Origin: Pseudomonas viridiflava
GTDB taxonomy: Bacteria; Pseudomonadota; Gammaproteobacteria; Pseudomonadales; Pseudomonadaceae
Length of the DNA stretch: 47,211 nt
NCBI RefSeq assembly: GCF_001642795.1
Contig: NZ_LKEH01000019.1
Coordinates: forward strand, 109,341 to 156,551
Direction: 5' to 3'
The translations under genes and the position numbers were made by a program. Positions within the stretch are counted from its first letter, which is position 1. Each line of letters opens with the position of its first letter. This document shows positions 9,918 through 18,910 of the stretch, piece after piece. A model generated the notes under the pieces. That model was not told the origin of the DNA. It saw only the letters and a list, made by a program, of their open reading frames with translations, and did not search any database.

Positions 9918-10755
9918 TCTTGTGGGCAAGCCAGGCATCAGCTTCAGCCGCGTGGTGATTCACGCCGTGCTGTTGCTGGCCTGTTTGATTTATCTGGTTC
10001 CGCTGGTGGTCATGCTGTTCACCAGCTTCAAGACTCCGGAAGACATCGGCACCGGCAACCTGTTGAGCTGGCCGAGCGTCGTCACCGTCATCGGCTGGGT
10101 CAAGGCCTGGGACATCGTCGACGGCTATTTCTGGAACTCGCTGCGCATCACCGTTCCGGCCGTGATCATCTCCACCGCCATTGGCGCACTCAACGGCTAC
10201 GTGCTGTCGATGTGGAAATTCCGCGGCTCGCAACTGTTCTTCGGCCTGTTGCTGTTCGGCTGCTTCCTGCCGTTCCAGACCGTTCTGCTGCCTGCGTCCT
10301 TCACGTTGGGCAAGATGGGTCTGGCCAACACCACCACGGGCCTGGTGTTCGTTCACGTGGTCTACGGTCTGGCGTTCACCACGCTGTTCTTCCGTAACTA
10401 TTACGTGAGCGTGCCGGATGCGCTGGTGCGGGCTGCACGCCTGGATGGCGCTGGGTTCTTCACTATCTTCGGCCGCATCATCCTGCCGATGTCGACGCCG
10501 ATCGTGATGGTGTGCCTGATCTGGCAGTTCACCCAGATCTGGAATGACTTCCTGTTCGGCGTGGTGTTCTCCAGTGGCGAATCGCAGCCCATCACCGTGG
10601 CGCTGAACAACCTGGTCAACACCAGCACCGGCGCCAAGGAATACAACGTTGACATGGCGGCGGCGATGATCGCCGGGCTGCCGACACTGCTGGTGTACGT
10701 ACTGGCTGGCAAGTATTTCCTGCGTGGGCTCACAGCCGGCGCGGTCAAGGGGTAA
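9910..10755 (+). CDS. gtsC: Glucose ABC transporter permease, second subunit
   Basis: A 281-residue permease of the MalG/UgpE type with about six membrane helices. Its EAA loop reads AARLDGAGFFTIFGRIILP. The short N-terminal cytoplasmic tail is followed by a helix, then the periplasmic FKTPEDIG segment common to this family. It starts inside the end of gtsB and stops 2 bp before gtsD, so stoichiometric translation with both neighbours is expected. Together with GtsB it brings glucose, and in other pseudomonads mannose, across the inner membrane. Confidence 0.95.
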   Translation: MTSLVGKPGISFSRVVIHAVLLLACLIYLVPLVVMLFTSFKTPEDIGTGNLLSWPSVVTVIGWVKAWDIVDGYFWNSLRITVPAVIISTAIGALNGYVLSMWKFRGSQLFFGLLLFGCFLPFQTVLLPASFTLGKMGLANTTTGLVFVHVVYGLAFTTLFFRNYYVSVPDALVRAARLDGAGFFTIFGRIILPMSTPIVMVCLIWQFTQIWNDFLFGVVFSSGESQPITVALNNLVNTSTGAKEYNVDMAAAMIAGLPTLLVYVLAGKYFLRGLTAGAVKG

Positions 10756-10757
10756 TC

Positions 10758-11918
10758 ATGGCGACTCTCGAGCTACGCAACGTCAACAAGACCTACGGCA
10801 CCAACCTGCCGGATACGCTGAAGAACATCGAACTGTCGATCAAGGACGGCGAGTTCCTGATCCTGGTCGGTCCGTCCGGTTGCGGCAAATCCACCCTGAT
10901 GAACTGCATCGCGGGCCTGGAAAACATCACTGGCGGCGCGATCCTGATCGATGGCGAAGACGTCAGCGGCACCAGCCCGAAGGATCGCGACATCGCGATG
11001 GTGTTCCAGTCCTACGCGCTGTACCCGACCATGAGCGTGAGAGAAAACATCGCGTTCGGCCTGAAGATCCGCAAGATGGCGCCTGCTGCCATCGAGGAGG
11101 AAGTGGCACGGGTCGCCAAGCTGCTGCAGATCGAGCACCTGCTCAACCGCAAGCCGGGCCAGCTGTCCGGTGGTCAGCAACAGCGTGTGGCCATGGGCCG
11201 TGCCCTGGCACGCCGTCCGAAGATCTACCTGTTCGACGAACCGCTTTCCAACCTCGACGCCAAGCTGCGTGTCGAAATGCGCACCGAAATGAAACTGATG
11301 CACCAGCGTCTGAAGACCACTACTGTCTATGTGACCCACGACCAGATCGAGGCCATGACACTGGGTGACAAGGTTGCGGTCATGAAGGACGGTATCGTCC
11401 AGCAGTTCGGCACGCCCAAGCAGATCTACAACGATCCGGCCAACCTCTTCGTAGCCAGCTTCATCGGCTCGCCGCCGATGAACTTCATCCCGCTGCGCCT
11501 GCAACGTCAGGATGGCCGTCTGGTTGCGCTCCTCGACAGCGGTCAGGCGCGCTGCGAACTGCCGGTTGGCGTCAGCGACGCGGGGCTTGAGGATCGGGAA
11601 ATCATTCTGGGCATCCGCCCCGAGCAGATCACCCTGGCGAGCGGCGAACCTACCGCGCTGCCGACCATTCGCGCCGAAGTCCAGGTCACCGAACCGACCG
11701 GTCCGGACACGCTGGTGTTCGTCACACTGAATCAGAGTAAAGTCTGCTGCCGTCTGGCGCCGGACGTTGCGCCACAGGTCGGCGAAAGCCTGACCCTGCA
11801 ATTCGATCCGTCGAAGGTTTTGCTGTTCGACGCCAAGAGCGGTGAGCGTCTGGGCGTGTTGGGCAATCAGCCTTCGGCTGAGCGTGTCAACAATGTTTCC
11901 CAGTTGAGCCGCAAGTGA
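10758..11918 (+). CDS. gtsD: Glucose ABC transporter ATP-binding protein
   Basis: A 386-residue MalK/UgpC-type ATPase. Walker A (GPSGCGKST) is at residues 38-46, then the Q-loop in VFQSYALYPTM, the signature LSGGQQQR near 136, Walker B with IYLFDEPLSNLDA, and the switch histidine in VTHDQIEAM. From about residue 240 a C-terminal OB-fold regulatory domain follows, which in MalK binds signal proteins. It powers GtsBC. The ATG is 2 bp after the gtsC stop. The family often serves several sugar porters, but here its dedicated partners are adjacent. Confidence 0.96.
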   Translation: MATLELRNVNKTYGTNLPDTLKNIELSIKDGEFLILVGPSGCGKSTLMNCIAGLENITGGAILIDGEDVSGTSPKDRDIAMVFQSYALYPTMSVRENIAFGLKIRKMAPAAIEEEVARVAKLLQIEHLLNRKPGQLSGGQQQRVAMGRALARRPKIYLFDEPLSNLDAKLRVEMRTEMKLMHQRLKTTTVYVTHDQIEAMTLGDKVAVMKDGIVQQFGTPKQIYNDPANLFVASFIGSPPMNFIPLRLQRQDGRLVALLDSGQARCELPVGVSDAGLEDREIILGIRPEQITLASGEPTALPTIRAEVQVTEPTGPDTLVFVTLNQSKVCCRLAPDVAPQVGESLTLQFDPSKVLLFDAKSGERLGVLGNQPSAERVNNVSQLSRK

Positions 11919-11940
11919 TAGCTTGATCCACCCGAGCACA

Positions 11941-11981
11941 GCTGGCGGGTCGCCTTTCGCTCAGGCAAGCGACCCACCAGC
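11941..11981 (+). other. Intercistronic hairpin between gtsD and oprB
   Basis: A 13-bp stem with one mismatch pairs 11941-11953 with 11969-11981 around a 15-nt loop. It has no downstream T-run. It sits between the last transporter gene and the porin gene, where it could limit read-through or protect a processed oprB or gts message. Function is inferred from structure and position. Confidence 0.6.
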
Positions 11982-12018
11982 GAACACCAAGCAGTGATGT
12001 AAGACGTAAACCAAAGCT

Positions 12019-12029
12019 AATAACAATAA
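12019..12029 (+). promoter_or_regulatory. Candidate Crc/Hfq CA motif before oprB
   Basis: AATAACAATAA fits AAnAAnAAnAA and ends a few bases before the ACGAGG ribosome-binding site of oprB. With the similar element before gtsA it would let Crc/Hfq shut down outer- and inner-membrane glucose entry together when preferred organic acids are present. The motif is seen; the action is inferred. Confidence 0.6.
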
Positions 12030-12045
12030 AACGAGGATTGATGGG

Positions 12046-13407
12046 ATGAAGAAGATCAACAAGGCTAAATCGCATTCCCGGCTGCAGTTGGTAGGCAAGC
12101 TGTCCGTTATTGGTGCAATGAGCCTGGCAGGTAGCGCTCATGCGGCAGATGCGTTTTCCTACGACTCACCATGGATGACCGGTGACTGGGGCGGAAAACG
12201 TACCGAGCTGCTCGACAAGGGTTACGACTTCTCGCTGGAATACGTGTCCGAGATGGCCAGCAACATCAAGGGCGGCTACAACGATGACAAGACCGGCCGT
12301 TACAGCGATCAGTTCGCGCTGGGCATGAAGGTCGATCTGGAGAAGGTGCTGGGCTGGAACGACGCTGAATTCAAGCTGGCGATCACCGAGCGTAGTGGCC
12401 GCAACATCTCCAACGACCGCATCGGCGATCCTCGCGCCGGCACCCTCAGCTCCTCGCAGGAAGTCTGGGGTCGTGGTCAGACCTGGCGTCTGACGCAAAT
12501 GTGGGTCAAGCAGAAATACTTCGACGGCGCGCTGGACGTCAAGGTCGGTCGTTTCGGACCGGGCGAAGACTTCAACAGCTTCCCGTGCGATTTCCAGAAC
12601 CTGTCGTTCTGCGGCTCGCAGGTCGGTAACTACGTGAACACCTGGTACAACTGGCCAATCAGCCAGTGGGCCTTGCGCGTGAAGTACAACATCACGCCTG
12701 AAGTGTATGCGCAGGTCGGCGTGTACGAGCAGAACCCGTCGAACCTGGAAACCGGCAACGGCTTCAAGCTCAGCGGCAGCGGCACAAAAGGCATGATCCT
12801 GCCGGTGGAACTGGTCTGGACACCTACCGTCAATTCGTTGCCGGGTGAGTACCGTGTCGGCTTCTACAAGAGCACGCCGAATGCCGACGACGTTTATGAA
12901 GACGTCAACGGTCAGCCACAGGCTGTTACTGGCGCTGCATTCAAGTCGCATGACAGCAAGAAAGGCTGGTGGGTCGTCGCTCAGCAACAGCTGACTGCAC
13001 ACAATGGCGATGCCTCGCGTGGTCTGAGCATCTTCGCCAACGCCACCGTGCACGACAAGGAAACCAACTTTGTCGACAACTACCAGCAGATCGGTTTCAC
13101 CTATAAAGGTCCGTTCGATTCCCGTCCGAAGGATGACATCGGCATCGGTTTCGCCCGTATCCACGTAAACGATGATGTTCAGGATCGCCGCCGTCTGCAG
13201 AACCAGATCAACAACATCAACGACTACGACAATCCGGGCTTCCTGCCAGTGCAGCAGACCGAATACAACTCCGAGATCTACTACGGCTTCCACGTCACCA
13301 ACTGGCTGACCGTGCGTCCCAACCTGCAGTACGTCAAGCACCCGGGCGGTGTTGACAAGGTTGACGATGCCATCGTGGCAGGTCTGAAGATTCAGTCGAA
13401 GTTCTGA
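12046..13407 (+). CDS. oprB: Carbohydrate-selective porin OprB
   Basis: A 453-residue outer-membrane porin for glucose and related sugars. The signal peptide is cut after AHA (residue 33). The mature protein opens with the WMTGDWGGKR segment seen at the start of OprB-family barrels, continues with alternating aromatic-rich beta strands, and ends in Phe (KIQSKF), the outer-membrane insertion signal. Two cysteines lie close together in FPCDFQNLSFCGSQ and may form a loop disulfide. It follows gtsABCD and precedes a strong terminator, so it can end a gtsABCD-oprB transcript or use its own promoter in the 127-bp gap. Confidence 0.96.
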   Translation: MKKINKAKSHSRLQLVGKLSVIGAMSLAGSAHAADAFSYDSPWMTGDWGGKRTELLDKGYDFSLEYVSEMASNIKGGYNDDKTGRYSDQFALGMKVDLEKVLGWNDAEFKLAITERSGRNISNDRIGDPRAGTLSSSQEVWGRGQTWRLTQMWVKQKYFDGALDVKVGRFGPGEDFNSFPCDFQNLSFCGSQVGNYVNTWYNWPISQWALRVKYNITPEVYAQVGVYEQNPSNLETGNGFKLSGSGTKGMILPVELVWTPTVNSLPGEYRVGFYKSTPNADDVYEDVNGQPQAVTGAAFKSHDSKKGWWVVAQQQLTAHNGDASRGLSIFANATVHDKETNFVDNYQQIGFTYKGPFDSRPKDDIGIGFARIHVNDDVQDRRRLQNQINNINDYDNPGFLPVQQTEYNSEIYYGFHVTNWLTVRPNLQYVKHPGGVDKVDDAIVAGLKIQSKF

Positions 13408-13467
13408 TTCAGAGCTGACATGAATCATGAATGACGCATAGAGCGATCAAGGGTCGTGTGTGCTTTG

Positions 13468-13493
13468 CGGGCAGCCTGGCTGCCCGTTTTTTA
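13468..13493 (+). terminator. Rho-independent terminator after oprB
   Basis: An 8-bp GC-rich stem CGGGCAGC/GCTGCCCG with a CTG loop (13468-13486) is followed immediately by a T-run. It lies about 60 bp after the oprB stop and should end the glucose-uptake transcript. Confidence 0.9.
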
Positions 13494-13532
13494 TTGGCTT
13501 GAATTCCCCTTTTTTTCAGGACGCGACTGGCG

Positions 13533-14408
13533 ATGACTTCCGACGACGCGCAGATTTCCGAGCATCCCCTGCAACGCTTCTTCCGATCCCGGCGCGCCCG
13601 GCCGACGTTCGAGTGGGAGCGCCACCAGTTGCGCGATGTGCTGGTGATCGACCATCCGCAGTGTCAGGCGGTGTTCAGTCGGCAGGGCGCGCAGTTGTTG
13701 CACTTTCAGCCCCGCGACCAGAAGCCCTGGCTCTGGTGCGCGGCGCAATGGCCGCAAGTAGGGGCGATTCGTGGCGGAGTGCCGGTTTGCTGGCCCTGGT
13801 ACGGGCGACATCCCGGTGAGAACGGCTGGCCGGCCCATGGCTGGGGCCGCCTGCTGGACTGGAAACTGATCGACAGCAGCGAAAGCGAGGCGGGCGTGAG
13901 CCTGCATTGGCGCTTGCAGCTCTGCGACTGGCAGGCCGACCTGCATGCCGAACTGGGGCAGGGCATGGAACTGAGCCTGAGCACTTGCCATGAAGACAGC
14001 GAGCCGTGTCATTTCAGTCATGCACTGCACGCGTATTGGCGCATCAGCGACGTCGCCGAGGTGGCGCTGCAAGGTCTGGACGGTGCGCCGGGCTATGACG
14101 AACTGAGTCGCCAGGCGTGCCAGCAACACGGAGCGCTGCGGGTGGCAGGCGGCTGCCAGCGAGTCTTCGAGCACGAGGGCGCGTTACAGCTTCAGGACCC
14201 GGCCTGGGCGCGACAGTTGAACATCGACACTGGCGACAGCACCAATACCGTCGTCTGGCACCCCGGTAGCCGTCCATTGCTGGGCGTGTGTGGCAGCGAA
14301 ACCGCAGGCTTCGTTCGGGTGGAAGCGGCATCAGGCAGCGGCGAAAGCTTCAGCCTCGCGCCGGGGCAACACGCGCAGCTCAAGCTACAGGCGCAGTTGG
14401 CGTATTGA
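13533..14408 (+). CDS. D-hexose-6-phosphate mutarotase (aldose 1-epimerase family)
   Basis: A 291-residue protein of the YeaD-like hexose-6-phosphate mutarotase family. It would interconvert alpha and beta anomers of glucose 6-phosphate, supplying the beta form used by Zwf. Family markers include IRGGVPVCWPWYG near residue 80, HGWGRLLDW with the catalytic-region histidine, and the closing CGSETAGFVRVEA segment. No signal peptide is present, so it is cytoplasmic. AGGA precedes the ATG. It lies between the oprB terminator and the convergent hexR gene, within the glucose locus, which supports the substrate assignment. Confidence 0.88.
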   Translation: MTSDDAQISEHPLQRFFRSRRARPTFEWERHQLRDVLVIDHPQCQAVFSRQGAQLLHFQPRDQKPWLWCAAQWPQVGAIRGGVPVCWPWYGRHPGENGWPAHGWGRLLDWKLIDSSESEAGVSLHWRLQLCDWQADLHAELGQGMELSLSTCHEDSEPCHFSHALHAYWRISDVAEVALQGLDGAPGYDELSRQACQQHGALRVAGGCQRVFEHEGALQLQDPAWARQLNIDTGDSTNTVVWHPGSRPLLGVCGSETAGFVRVEAASGSGESFSLAPGQHAQLKLQAQLAY

Positions 14409-14465
14409 GCGTTCGCTTGCGAATGTGACGCAGAGCGATGAGCACGATCACTGCACGGTGAGGGT

Positions 14466-14526
14466 TGATCGTTCCTCACGCTCCGCGTGGGAATGCCTCT
14501 CGGGACGCTCCGCGTCCTCTCTCGGG
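14466..14526 (+). repeat. Dispersed REP-like repeat, two hairpins
   Basis: A first hairpin around CACGCTCCGCGTG is followed by a second, GGACGCTCCGCGTCC, then CTCTCGGG. It is about 90 percent identical, by eye, to 18705-18764 and lies in the same orientation. It occupies the convergent gap between the mutarotase gene and hexR, where it could also act as a weak bidirectional terminator. Confidence 0.8.
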
Positions 14527-14533
14527 CTGACGC

Positions 14534-15400
14534 TCAGCCCTGATCCTCGACCGGATAGCGGCTGTCGTTGAGGCTTTCCTTGATCTTGCGCAGGTGCGGC
14601 TGGAAGTCCACGCCACGGCGCAGGGTCATGCCGGTCGCCAGCACGTCCAGAACGGTGAGCTGAATGATCCTTGAGGTCATCGGCATGTAAATGTCGGTGT
14701 CTTCCGGCAGCGGGATGTTCAGGCTGACGGTGCTGGCCTGGGCCAGTGGCGACCCTGCGGCGGTCAGGCCCAGTACCGAAGCACCGTTGGCCCGTGCGAT
14801 GCGCGCGACTTCCACCAGTTCGCGGGTGCGGCCGGTGTAGGAAATGATCACGAACAGCTCACCGGTGTGCGCCACCGACGCAATCATGCGCTGCATCAGC
14901 ACGTCGGCATGTGCCGTCACCGCCAGATTGAAGCGGAAAAATTTGTGCTGCGCGTCGAGCGCGACAGGCGCCGAAGCCCCCAGACCGAAGAAATGGATCT
15001 GGCGCGCCTGGATCAGCATGTCCACCGACTTGCTGATCAGTGTCGGGTCCAGTTGCTGGCAGGCGCTGTCCAGCGACGCGATGGCGCTGCCGAAAATCTT
15101 CTGCGTGTAAGCCTCGGGATTGTCATCGGCTTCGACCGCACGGCTGACGTAAGCCGCGCCGCTGGCCAGGCTCTGGGCCAGTTGCAGCTTGAGCTCCGGG
15201 TAACCACTGACATTGAACGAGCGGCAGAAACGATTGACGGTCGGTTCGCTGACTTTCGCAGCCTGCGCCAGCGCGGCGATACTCAGTCGCGTCGCCATCT
15301 GCGGGTTGAGCAGAATCACTTCGGCCACCTTGCGTTCGGCCTTGTTCAGCTCATCGAGTCGGCCCTGGATTTGCTCCAGGAGGTTTCTAATGCGGTCCAT
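14534..15400 (-). CDS. hexR: RpiR-family transcriptional regulator HexR
   Basis: A 288-residue repressor of central carbohydrate genes. An N-terminal RpiR-type helix-turn-helix (about 1-77, with the recognition region [16 protein letters not shown]) is joined to a C-terminal SIS sugar-phosphate domain (about 125-260, containing [18 protein letters not shown] and [16 protein letters not shown]). In P. putida HexR is released from DNA by KDPG and controls zwf, edd and gap operons. All three targets are in this window with matching operators. The ATG at 15400 is preceded by AAGGA. It is divergent from zwf, so the operator in that gap may also set its own expression. Confidence 0.96.
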   Translation of the reverse strand: MDRIRNLLEQIQGRLDELNKAERKVAEVILLNPQMATRLSIAALAQAAKVSEPTVNRFCRSFNVSGYPELKLQLAQSLASGAAYVSRAVEADDNPEAYTQKIFGSAIASLDSACQQLDPTLISKSVDMLIQARQIHFFGLGASAPVALDAQHKFFRFNLAVTAHADVLMQRMIASVAHTGELFVIISYTGRTRELVEVARIARANGASVLGLTAAGSPLAQASTVSLNIPLPEDTDIYMPMTSRIIQLTVLDVLATGMTLRRGVDFQPHLRKIKESLNDSRYPVEDQG

Positions 15401-15536
15401 TCAAAATCCTTGTCGGGGCTGATTCACCAACGGTTTTCGCTCGAGCTTTTATTAGCCCTTTAGCCTGTAGCAAAGGTGGCCTATCGTACTGAGGGCCTGT
15501 GTTGATCACCACTGGAATATGCTTTTAGGCAGAATG

Positions 15537-15551
15537 TTGTGGTTATTACTA
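15537..15551. promoter_or_regulatory. HexR operator, near-perfect (hexR-zwf gap)
   Basis: TTGT-GGTTATT-ACTA matches TTGT-N7-ACAA with one mismatch. The match extends outward as TGTTGT and ACTACA. It lies 68 bp upstream of the zwf ATG and 137 bp upstream of hexR, placed to regulate zwf-pgl-eda and possibly hexR. Confidence 0.7.
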
Positions 15552-15618
15552 CATATGGCCTTGAGTAACGCCTTTAAAAAAGGTATTTGTAGCCTAACTT
15601 GATAAAAGAACCAACATT

Positions 15619-17088
15619 ATGCCCTTGATTACGGTTGAACCGTGCACATTTGCCCTGTTTGGTGCCTTGGGGGACCTGGCAGTTCGCAAGCTGTTCCCGG
15701 CTCTTTATCAGCTTGATCGCGCTGGACTCCTGCATGAAGACACAAAAATTCTTGCGCTGGCGCGAGAGCCGGGCGACGCACCGTCGCATCTGGCCTACAT
15801 CGAACAATCCATGCGTCGCTTCATTTCCGAGGCGCAGCTTGAAGACGAACACGTTTCCCGCTTCCTGGGACGCCTGAGCTACCTGCACGTCGATTTCCTC
15901 AAGGCCGAGGATTACGTTGCACTGGCCGAGCGCGTGGGTGACGCAGAAACCCTGATCGCCTACTTCGCCACACCCGCATCGGTGTATGGCGCGATCTGCG
16001 AGAACCTAGCCTCGGTCAATCTGGCAGACCGCACCCGCGCGGTGCTGGAAAAGCCGATCGGCCACGACCTTGCGTCCTCGCGTCGCGTCAACGATGCCGT
16101 CGCGCAGTTCTTCCCGGAAAACCGCGTTTATCGCATCGACCACTATCTGGGCAAGGACACGGTACAGAACCTCATTGCCTTGCGTTTCGCCAACAGCCTG
16201 TTCGAAACCCAGTGGAACCAGAATCATATTTCCCACGTGGAAATCACTGTGGCCGAGAAGGTCGGTATCGAGGGCCGCTGGGGTTACTTCGATCAGGCCG
16301 GCCAGCTGCGCGACATGATCCAGAACCACCTGTTGCAACTGCTCTGCCTGATTGCGATGGACCCGCCGAGCGACCTGTCGGCTGACAGTATTCGTGACGA
16401 GAAGGTCAAGGTGCTCAAGGCGCTGGCGCCGTTCACGCCCGAGCGTCTCGCGACCCAGGTGGTGCGCGGTCAGTACACCGGCGGCTACAGCGAAGGCAAG
16501 GCGGTGCCCGGTTACCTGGAAGAAGAAAACTCCAACACCCAGAGCGACACCGAAACCTTCGTCGCCTTGCGGGCCGACATCCGCAACTGGCGCTGGTCGG
16601 GCACGCCGTTTTACCTGCGCACCGGCAAACGCATGCCGCAGAAACTGTCGCAGATCGTGATCCACTTCAAAGAGCCGCCGCACTACATCTTCGCCCCTGA
16701 GCAGCGCTTGCAGATCAGCAACCGGCTGATCATCCGCCTGCAGCCGGATGAAGGCATTTCCCTGCAGGTGATGACCAAGGATCAGGGCCTGGACAAGGGC
16801 ATGCAACTGCGCAGCGGTCCTCTGCAACTGAATTTTTCCGACACTTACCGCAGCGCTCGAGTCCCCGACGCCTATGAGCGGTTGTTGCTGGAAGTCATGC
16901 GTGGCAATCAGAACCTGTTTGTCCGCAAAGATGAAATCGAGTACGCGTGGCAATGGTGTGATCAGTTGATCGCAGGCTGGAAGAAGGCGGGCGATGCGCC
17001 CAAGCCTTATGCGGCCGGATCCTGGGGGCCGATGAGCTCCATTGCTCTGATTACTCGCGACGGGAGATCCTGGTATGGCGATATGTGA
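15619..17088 (+). CDS. zwf: Glucose-6-phosphate 1-dehydrogenase
   Basis: A 489-residue enzyme oxidising glucose 6-phosphate to 6-phosphogluconolactone with NAD(P)+, a main source of NADPH. The coenzyme loop [12 protein letters not shown] is at about residues 14-25. The substrate-binding RIDHYLGK motif is at 172-179 and the conserved [18 protein letters not shown] block follows near 220. Length is standard. The ATG at 15619 has only a weak Shine-Dalgarno sequence, but the downstream reading frame begins at once with family sequence. It heads zwf-pgl-eda and overlaps pgl by 14 bp. Pseudomonads often carry other zwf copies, and this is the hexR-linked one. Confidence 0.98.
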   Translation: MPLITVEPCTFALFGALGDLAVRKLFPALYQLDRAGLLHEDTKILALAREPGDAPSHLAYIEQSMRRFISEAQLEDEHVSRFLGRLSYLHVDFLKAEDYVALAERVGDAETLIAYFATPASVYGAICENLASVNLADRTRAVLEKPIGHDLASSRRVNDAVAQFFPENRVYRIDHYLGKDTVQNLIALRFANSLFETQWNQNHISHVEITVAEKVGIEGRWGYFDQAGQLRDMIQNHLLQLLCLIAMDPPSDLSADSIRDEKVKVLKALAPFTPERLATQVVRGQYTGGYSEGKAVPGYLEEENSNTQSDTETFVALRADIRNWRWSGTPFYLRTGKRMPQKLSQIVIHFKEPPHYIFAPEQRLQISNRLIIRLQPDEGISLQVMTKDQGLDKGMQLRSGPLQLNFSDTYRSARVPDAYERLLLEVMRGNQNLFVRKDEIEYAWQWCDQLIAGWKKAGDAPKPYAAGSWGPMSSIALITRDGRSWYGDM

Positions 17089-17788
17089 CCTTGAGCTGCC
17101 AGCAGGGCTGGTAGCACGTGAATTCGACAACCCGCAGCAACTGGCCGACGCGCTGGCTGCGAATGTGGCGAGTCAACTGAAAGCGGCCATTGGCGAGAAC
17201 GGCCTGGCGACTCTGGTGGTCTCCGGCGGCCGCAGTCCGGTAGCGTTTTTCCAGAGCCTGGCGCAACAGCCGCTGGACTGGAGCAAGGTAGTCGTCAGCC
17301 TGGCTGACGAGCGCTTTGTGCCGACCGAGCATGCCGACAGCAACGCGGGTCTGTTGCAGCGTCATCTGCTGCAAGGCCCTGCGGCCAAGGCGAAATTCCT
17401 CGGTCTGTACAACGTTGCGGGCAGCGTTGAGGAGGCCGCGCTGACGGCCGACAAGGCGCTGGCCGAGTTGCCGCCCATTGATGTACTTATTCTGGGCATG
17501 GGCGATGACGGTCACACCGCGTCGCTGTTCCCCAACAGCCCGAACCTGACCGAGGCCTTGAGCCTGGATGGCGAGCGCCGTTGCCTGCCGATGCTGGCAC
17601 CCAGCGTGCCGCATCAGCGCCTGACCCTGACCCGTCGCCTGTTGGCGTCGGCGAAGCGACCGATCCTGTCGGTTTCCGGGCAGGCCAAACTCGATACGCT
17701 GCGCGCGGCGCTGGCGGGCGATGATCTCGCCGAAATGCCGGTCCGTGCCTTTCTAGAACCGTCTCTTGAGATTTACTGGTGCCCATAA
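17075..17788 (+). CDS. pgl: 6-phosphogluconolactonase
   Basis: A 237-residue cytoplasmic hydrolase of the DevB/Pgl family, opening 6-phosphogluconolactone to 6-phosphogluconate. Visible motifs are the [15 protein letters not shown] phosphate loop near residue 50, the SLADERFVP segment near 75, and [13 protein letters not shown] near 143 with the catalytic-region Asp and His. The ATG lies inside the 3' end of zwf in another frame, a 14-bp overlap that implies coupled translation. It links the Zwf and Edd reactions encoded in this locus. Confidence 0.97.
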   Translation: MAICDLELPAGLVAREFDNPQQLADALAANVASQLKAAIGENGLATLVVSGGRSPVAFFQSLAQQPLDWSKVVVSLADERFVPTEHADSNAGLLQRHLLQGPAAKAKFLGLYNVAGSVEEAALTADKALAELPPIDVLILGMGDDGHTASLFPNSPNLTEALSLDGERRCLPMLAPSVPHQRLTLTRRLLASAKRPILSVSGQAKLDTLRAALAGDDLAEMPVRAFLEPSLEIYWCP

Positions 17789-17805
17789 GCAAAGGAAACG
17801 TCGCC

Positions 17806-18477
17806 ATGACACAGAACGAAAATAATCAGCCGCTCAGCATGGCGAACAAGATTGCCCAGATCGATGAGCTCTGCGCGAAAGCGAAGATTCTGCCGGTCAT
17901 TACCATCGCCCGCGACGAGGATGTTCTGCCACTGGCCGACGCTCTCGCCGCTGGCGGCATGACCGCTCTGGAAGTCACCCTGCGTTCGGCGTTCGGCCTG
18001 AGCGCGATCCGCATCCTGCGTGAACAGCGCCCGGAATTGTGCGTGGGCGCAGGCACGATCCTGGATCGCAAGATGCTGGCCGATGCCGAAGCCGCAGGTT
18101 CGCAGTTCATCGTCACCCCCGGCAGCACGCAGGATCTGCTGCAGGCCGCCGTCGACAGCCCGCTGCCGTTGCTGCCAGGTGTCAGCAGTGCCTCGGAAAT
18201 CATGATCGGCTACGCCATGGGCTATCGCCGATTCAAGCTGTTCCCGGCTGAAATCAGCGGTGGGGTAGCGGCGATCAAGGCCCTGGGCGGCCCGTTCAAC
18301 GAAGTGCGCTTCTGCCCAACCGGCGGTGTCAACGAACAGAACCTGAAGAACTACATGGCCCTGCCAAACGTCATGTGCGTTGGCGGTACCTGGATGATCG
18401 ACAACGCCTGGGTCAAGAATGGCGACTGGGGTCGTATTCAGGAAGCGACCGCGCAGGCGTTGGCGTTGTTTGACTGA
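17806..18477 (+). CDS. eda: KDPG/KHG aldolase
   Basis: A 223-residue class-I aldolase splitting 2-keto-3-deoxy-6-phosphogluconate to pyruvate and glyceraldehyde 3-phosphate. The Schiff-base lysine is Lys144 in RFKLFPAE. The catalytic Glu is in ALEVTLRS, and the phosphate-binding GAGTIL and PTGGV loops are present. The ATG at 17806 follows AAAGGAAA; an earlier in-frame ATG overlaps the end of pgl and lacks a ribosome-binding site. It is the third gene of the HexR-regulated operon. The product joins the GapA step. A REP cluster follows instead of a T-run terminator. Confidence 0.97.
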   Translation: MTQNENNQPLSMANKIAQIDELCAKAKILPVITIARDEDVLPLADALAAGGMTALEVTLRSAFGLSAIRILREQRPELCVGAGTILDRKMLADAEAAGSQFIVTPGSTQDLLQAAVDSPLPLLPGVSSASEIMIGYAMGYRRFKLFPAEISGGVAAIKALGGPFNEVRFCPTGGVNEQNLKNYMALPNVMCVGGTWMIDNAWVKNGDWGRIQEATAQALALFD

Positions 18478-18539
18478 GTAAGTCTGGAAGACGCGTAAAA
18501 CGGCGCCAAGACGAAAGTGCCTGACTCGACACATACCCC

Positions 18540-18625
18540 GTGGGAGGCGGCTTGCCGGCGATAGCGTCAGTTCAGTCACCCACGTGGCGCTTCGGAAAAC
18601 GCATCGCCGGCAAGCCGCCTCCCAC
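18540..18625. repeat. Inverted REP pair (BIME-like)
   Basis: Two exact 23-bp arms, 18540-18562 and 18603-18625, are inverted with a 40-bp spacer. Each contains the GGCTTGCCGGCGAT core of the common Pseudomonas REP family. Such pairs are associated with RayT transposases, IS insertion and mRNA 3'-end protection. Together with the next repeat it fills most of the roughly 430-bp gap after eda, in which I see no gene. Confidence 0.93.
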
Positions 18626-18704
18626 TGTAGTCCGTGGTTGCAGCAAGCCTTGGATATAACGCTGAGCGCAAGCATGGGCATGATCGGCGAGCGCGATATC
18701 ACCC

Positions 18705-18764
18705 TGATCGTTCCCACGCTCCGCGTGGGAATGCCGCCCAGGACGCTCCGCGTCCGCTCTCGGG
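18705..18764 (+). repeat. Dispersed REP-like repeat, two hairpins
   Basis: The clearest copy in the window: hairpin TTCCCACGCTCCGCGTGGGAA, then ATGCCGCCCA, then hairpin GGACGCTCCGCGTCC and GCTCTCGGG. It lies 80 bp after the inverted REP pair and is a different family from that pair. It is non-coding. Confidence 0.85.
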
Positions 18765-18910
18765 TATGACGCAGCTTCACGTGCTGCATGCGCACCCGTG
18801 ATGGGCACCATCAATACGAGGCCAGGCGTCTGGCCCCGTTCAAAGAAGTTGTTGGTTGTATGGCTTTGCGGTGTGCCCTGGTCCGGCGCACCGTTTTTTT
18901 TTGCCTCCGC

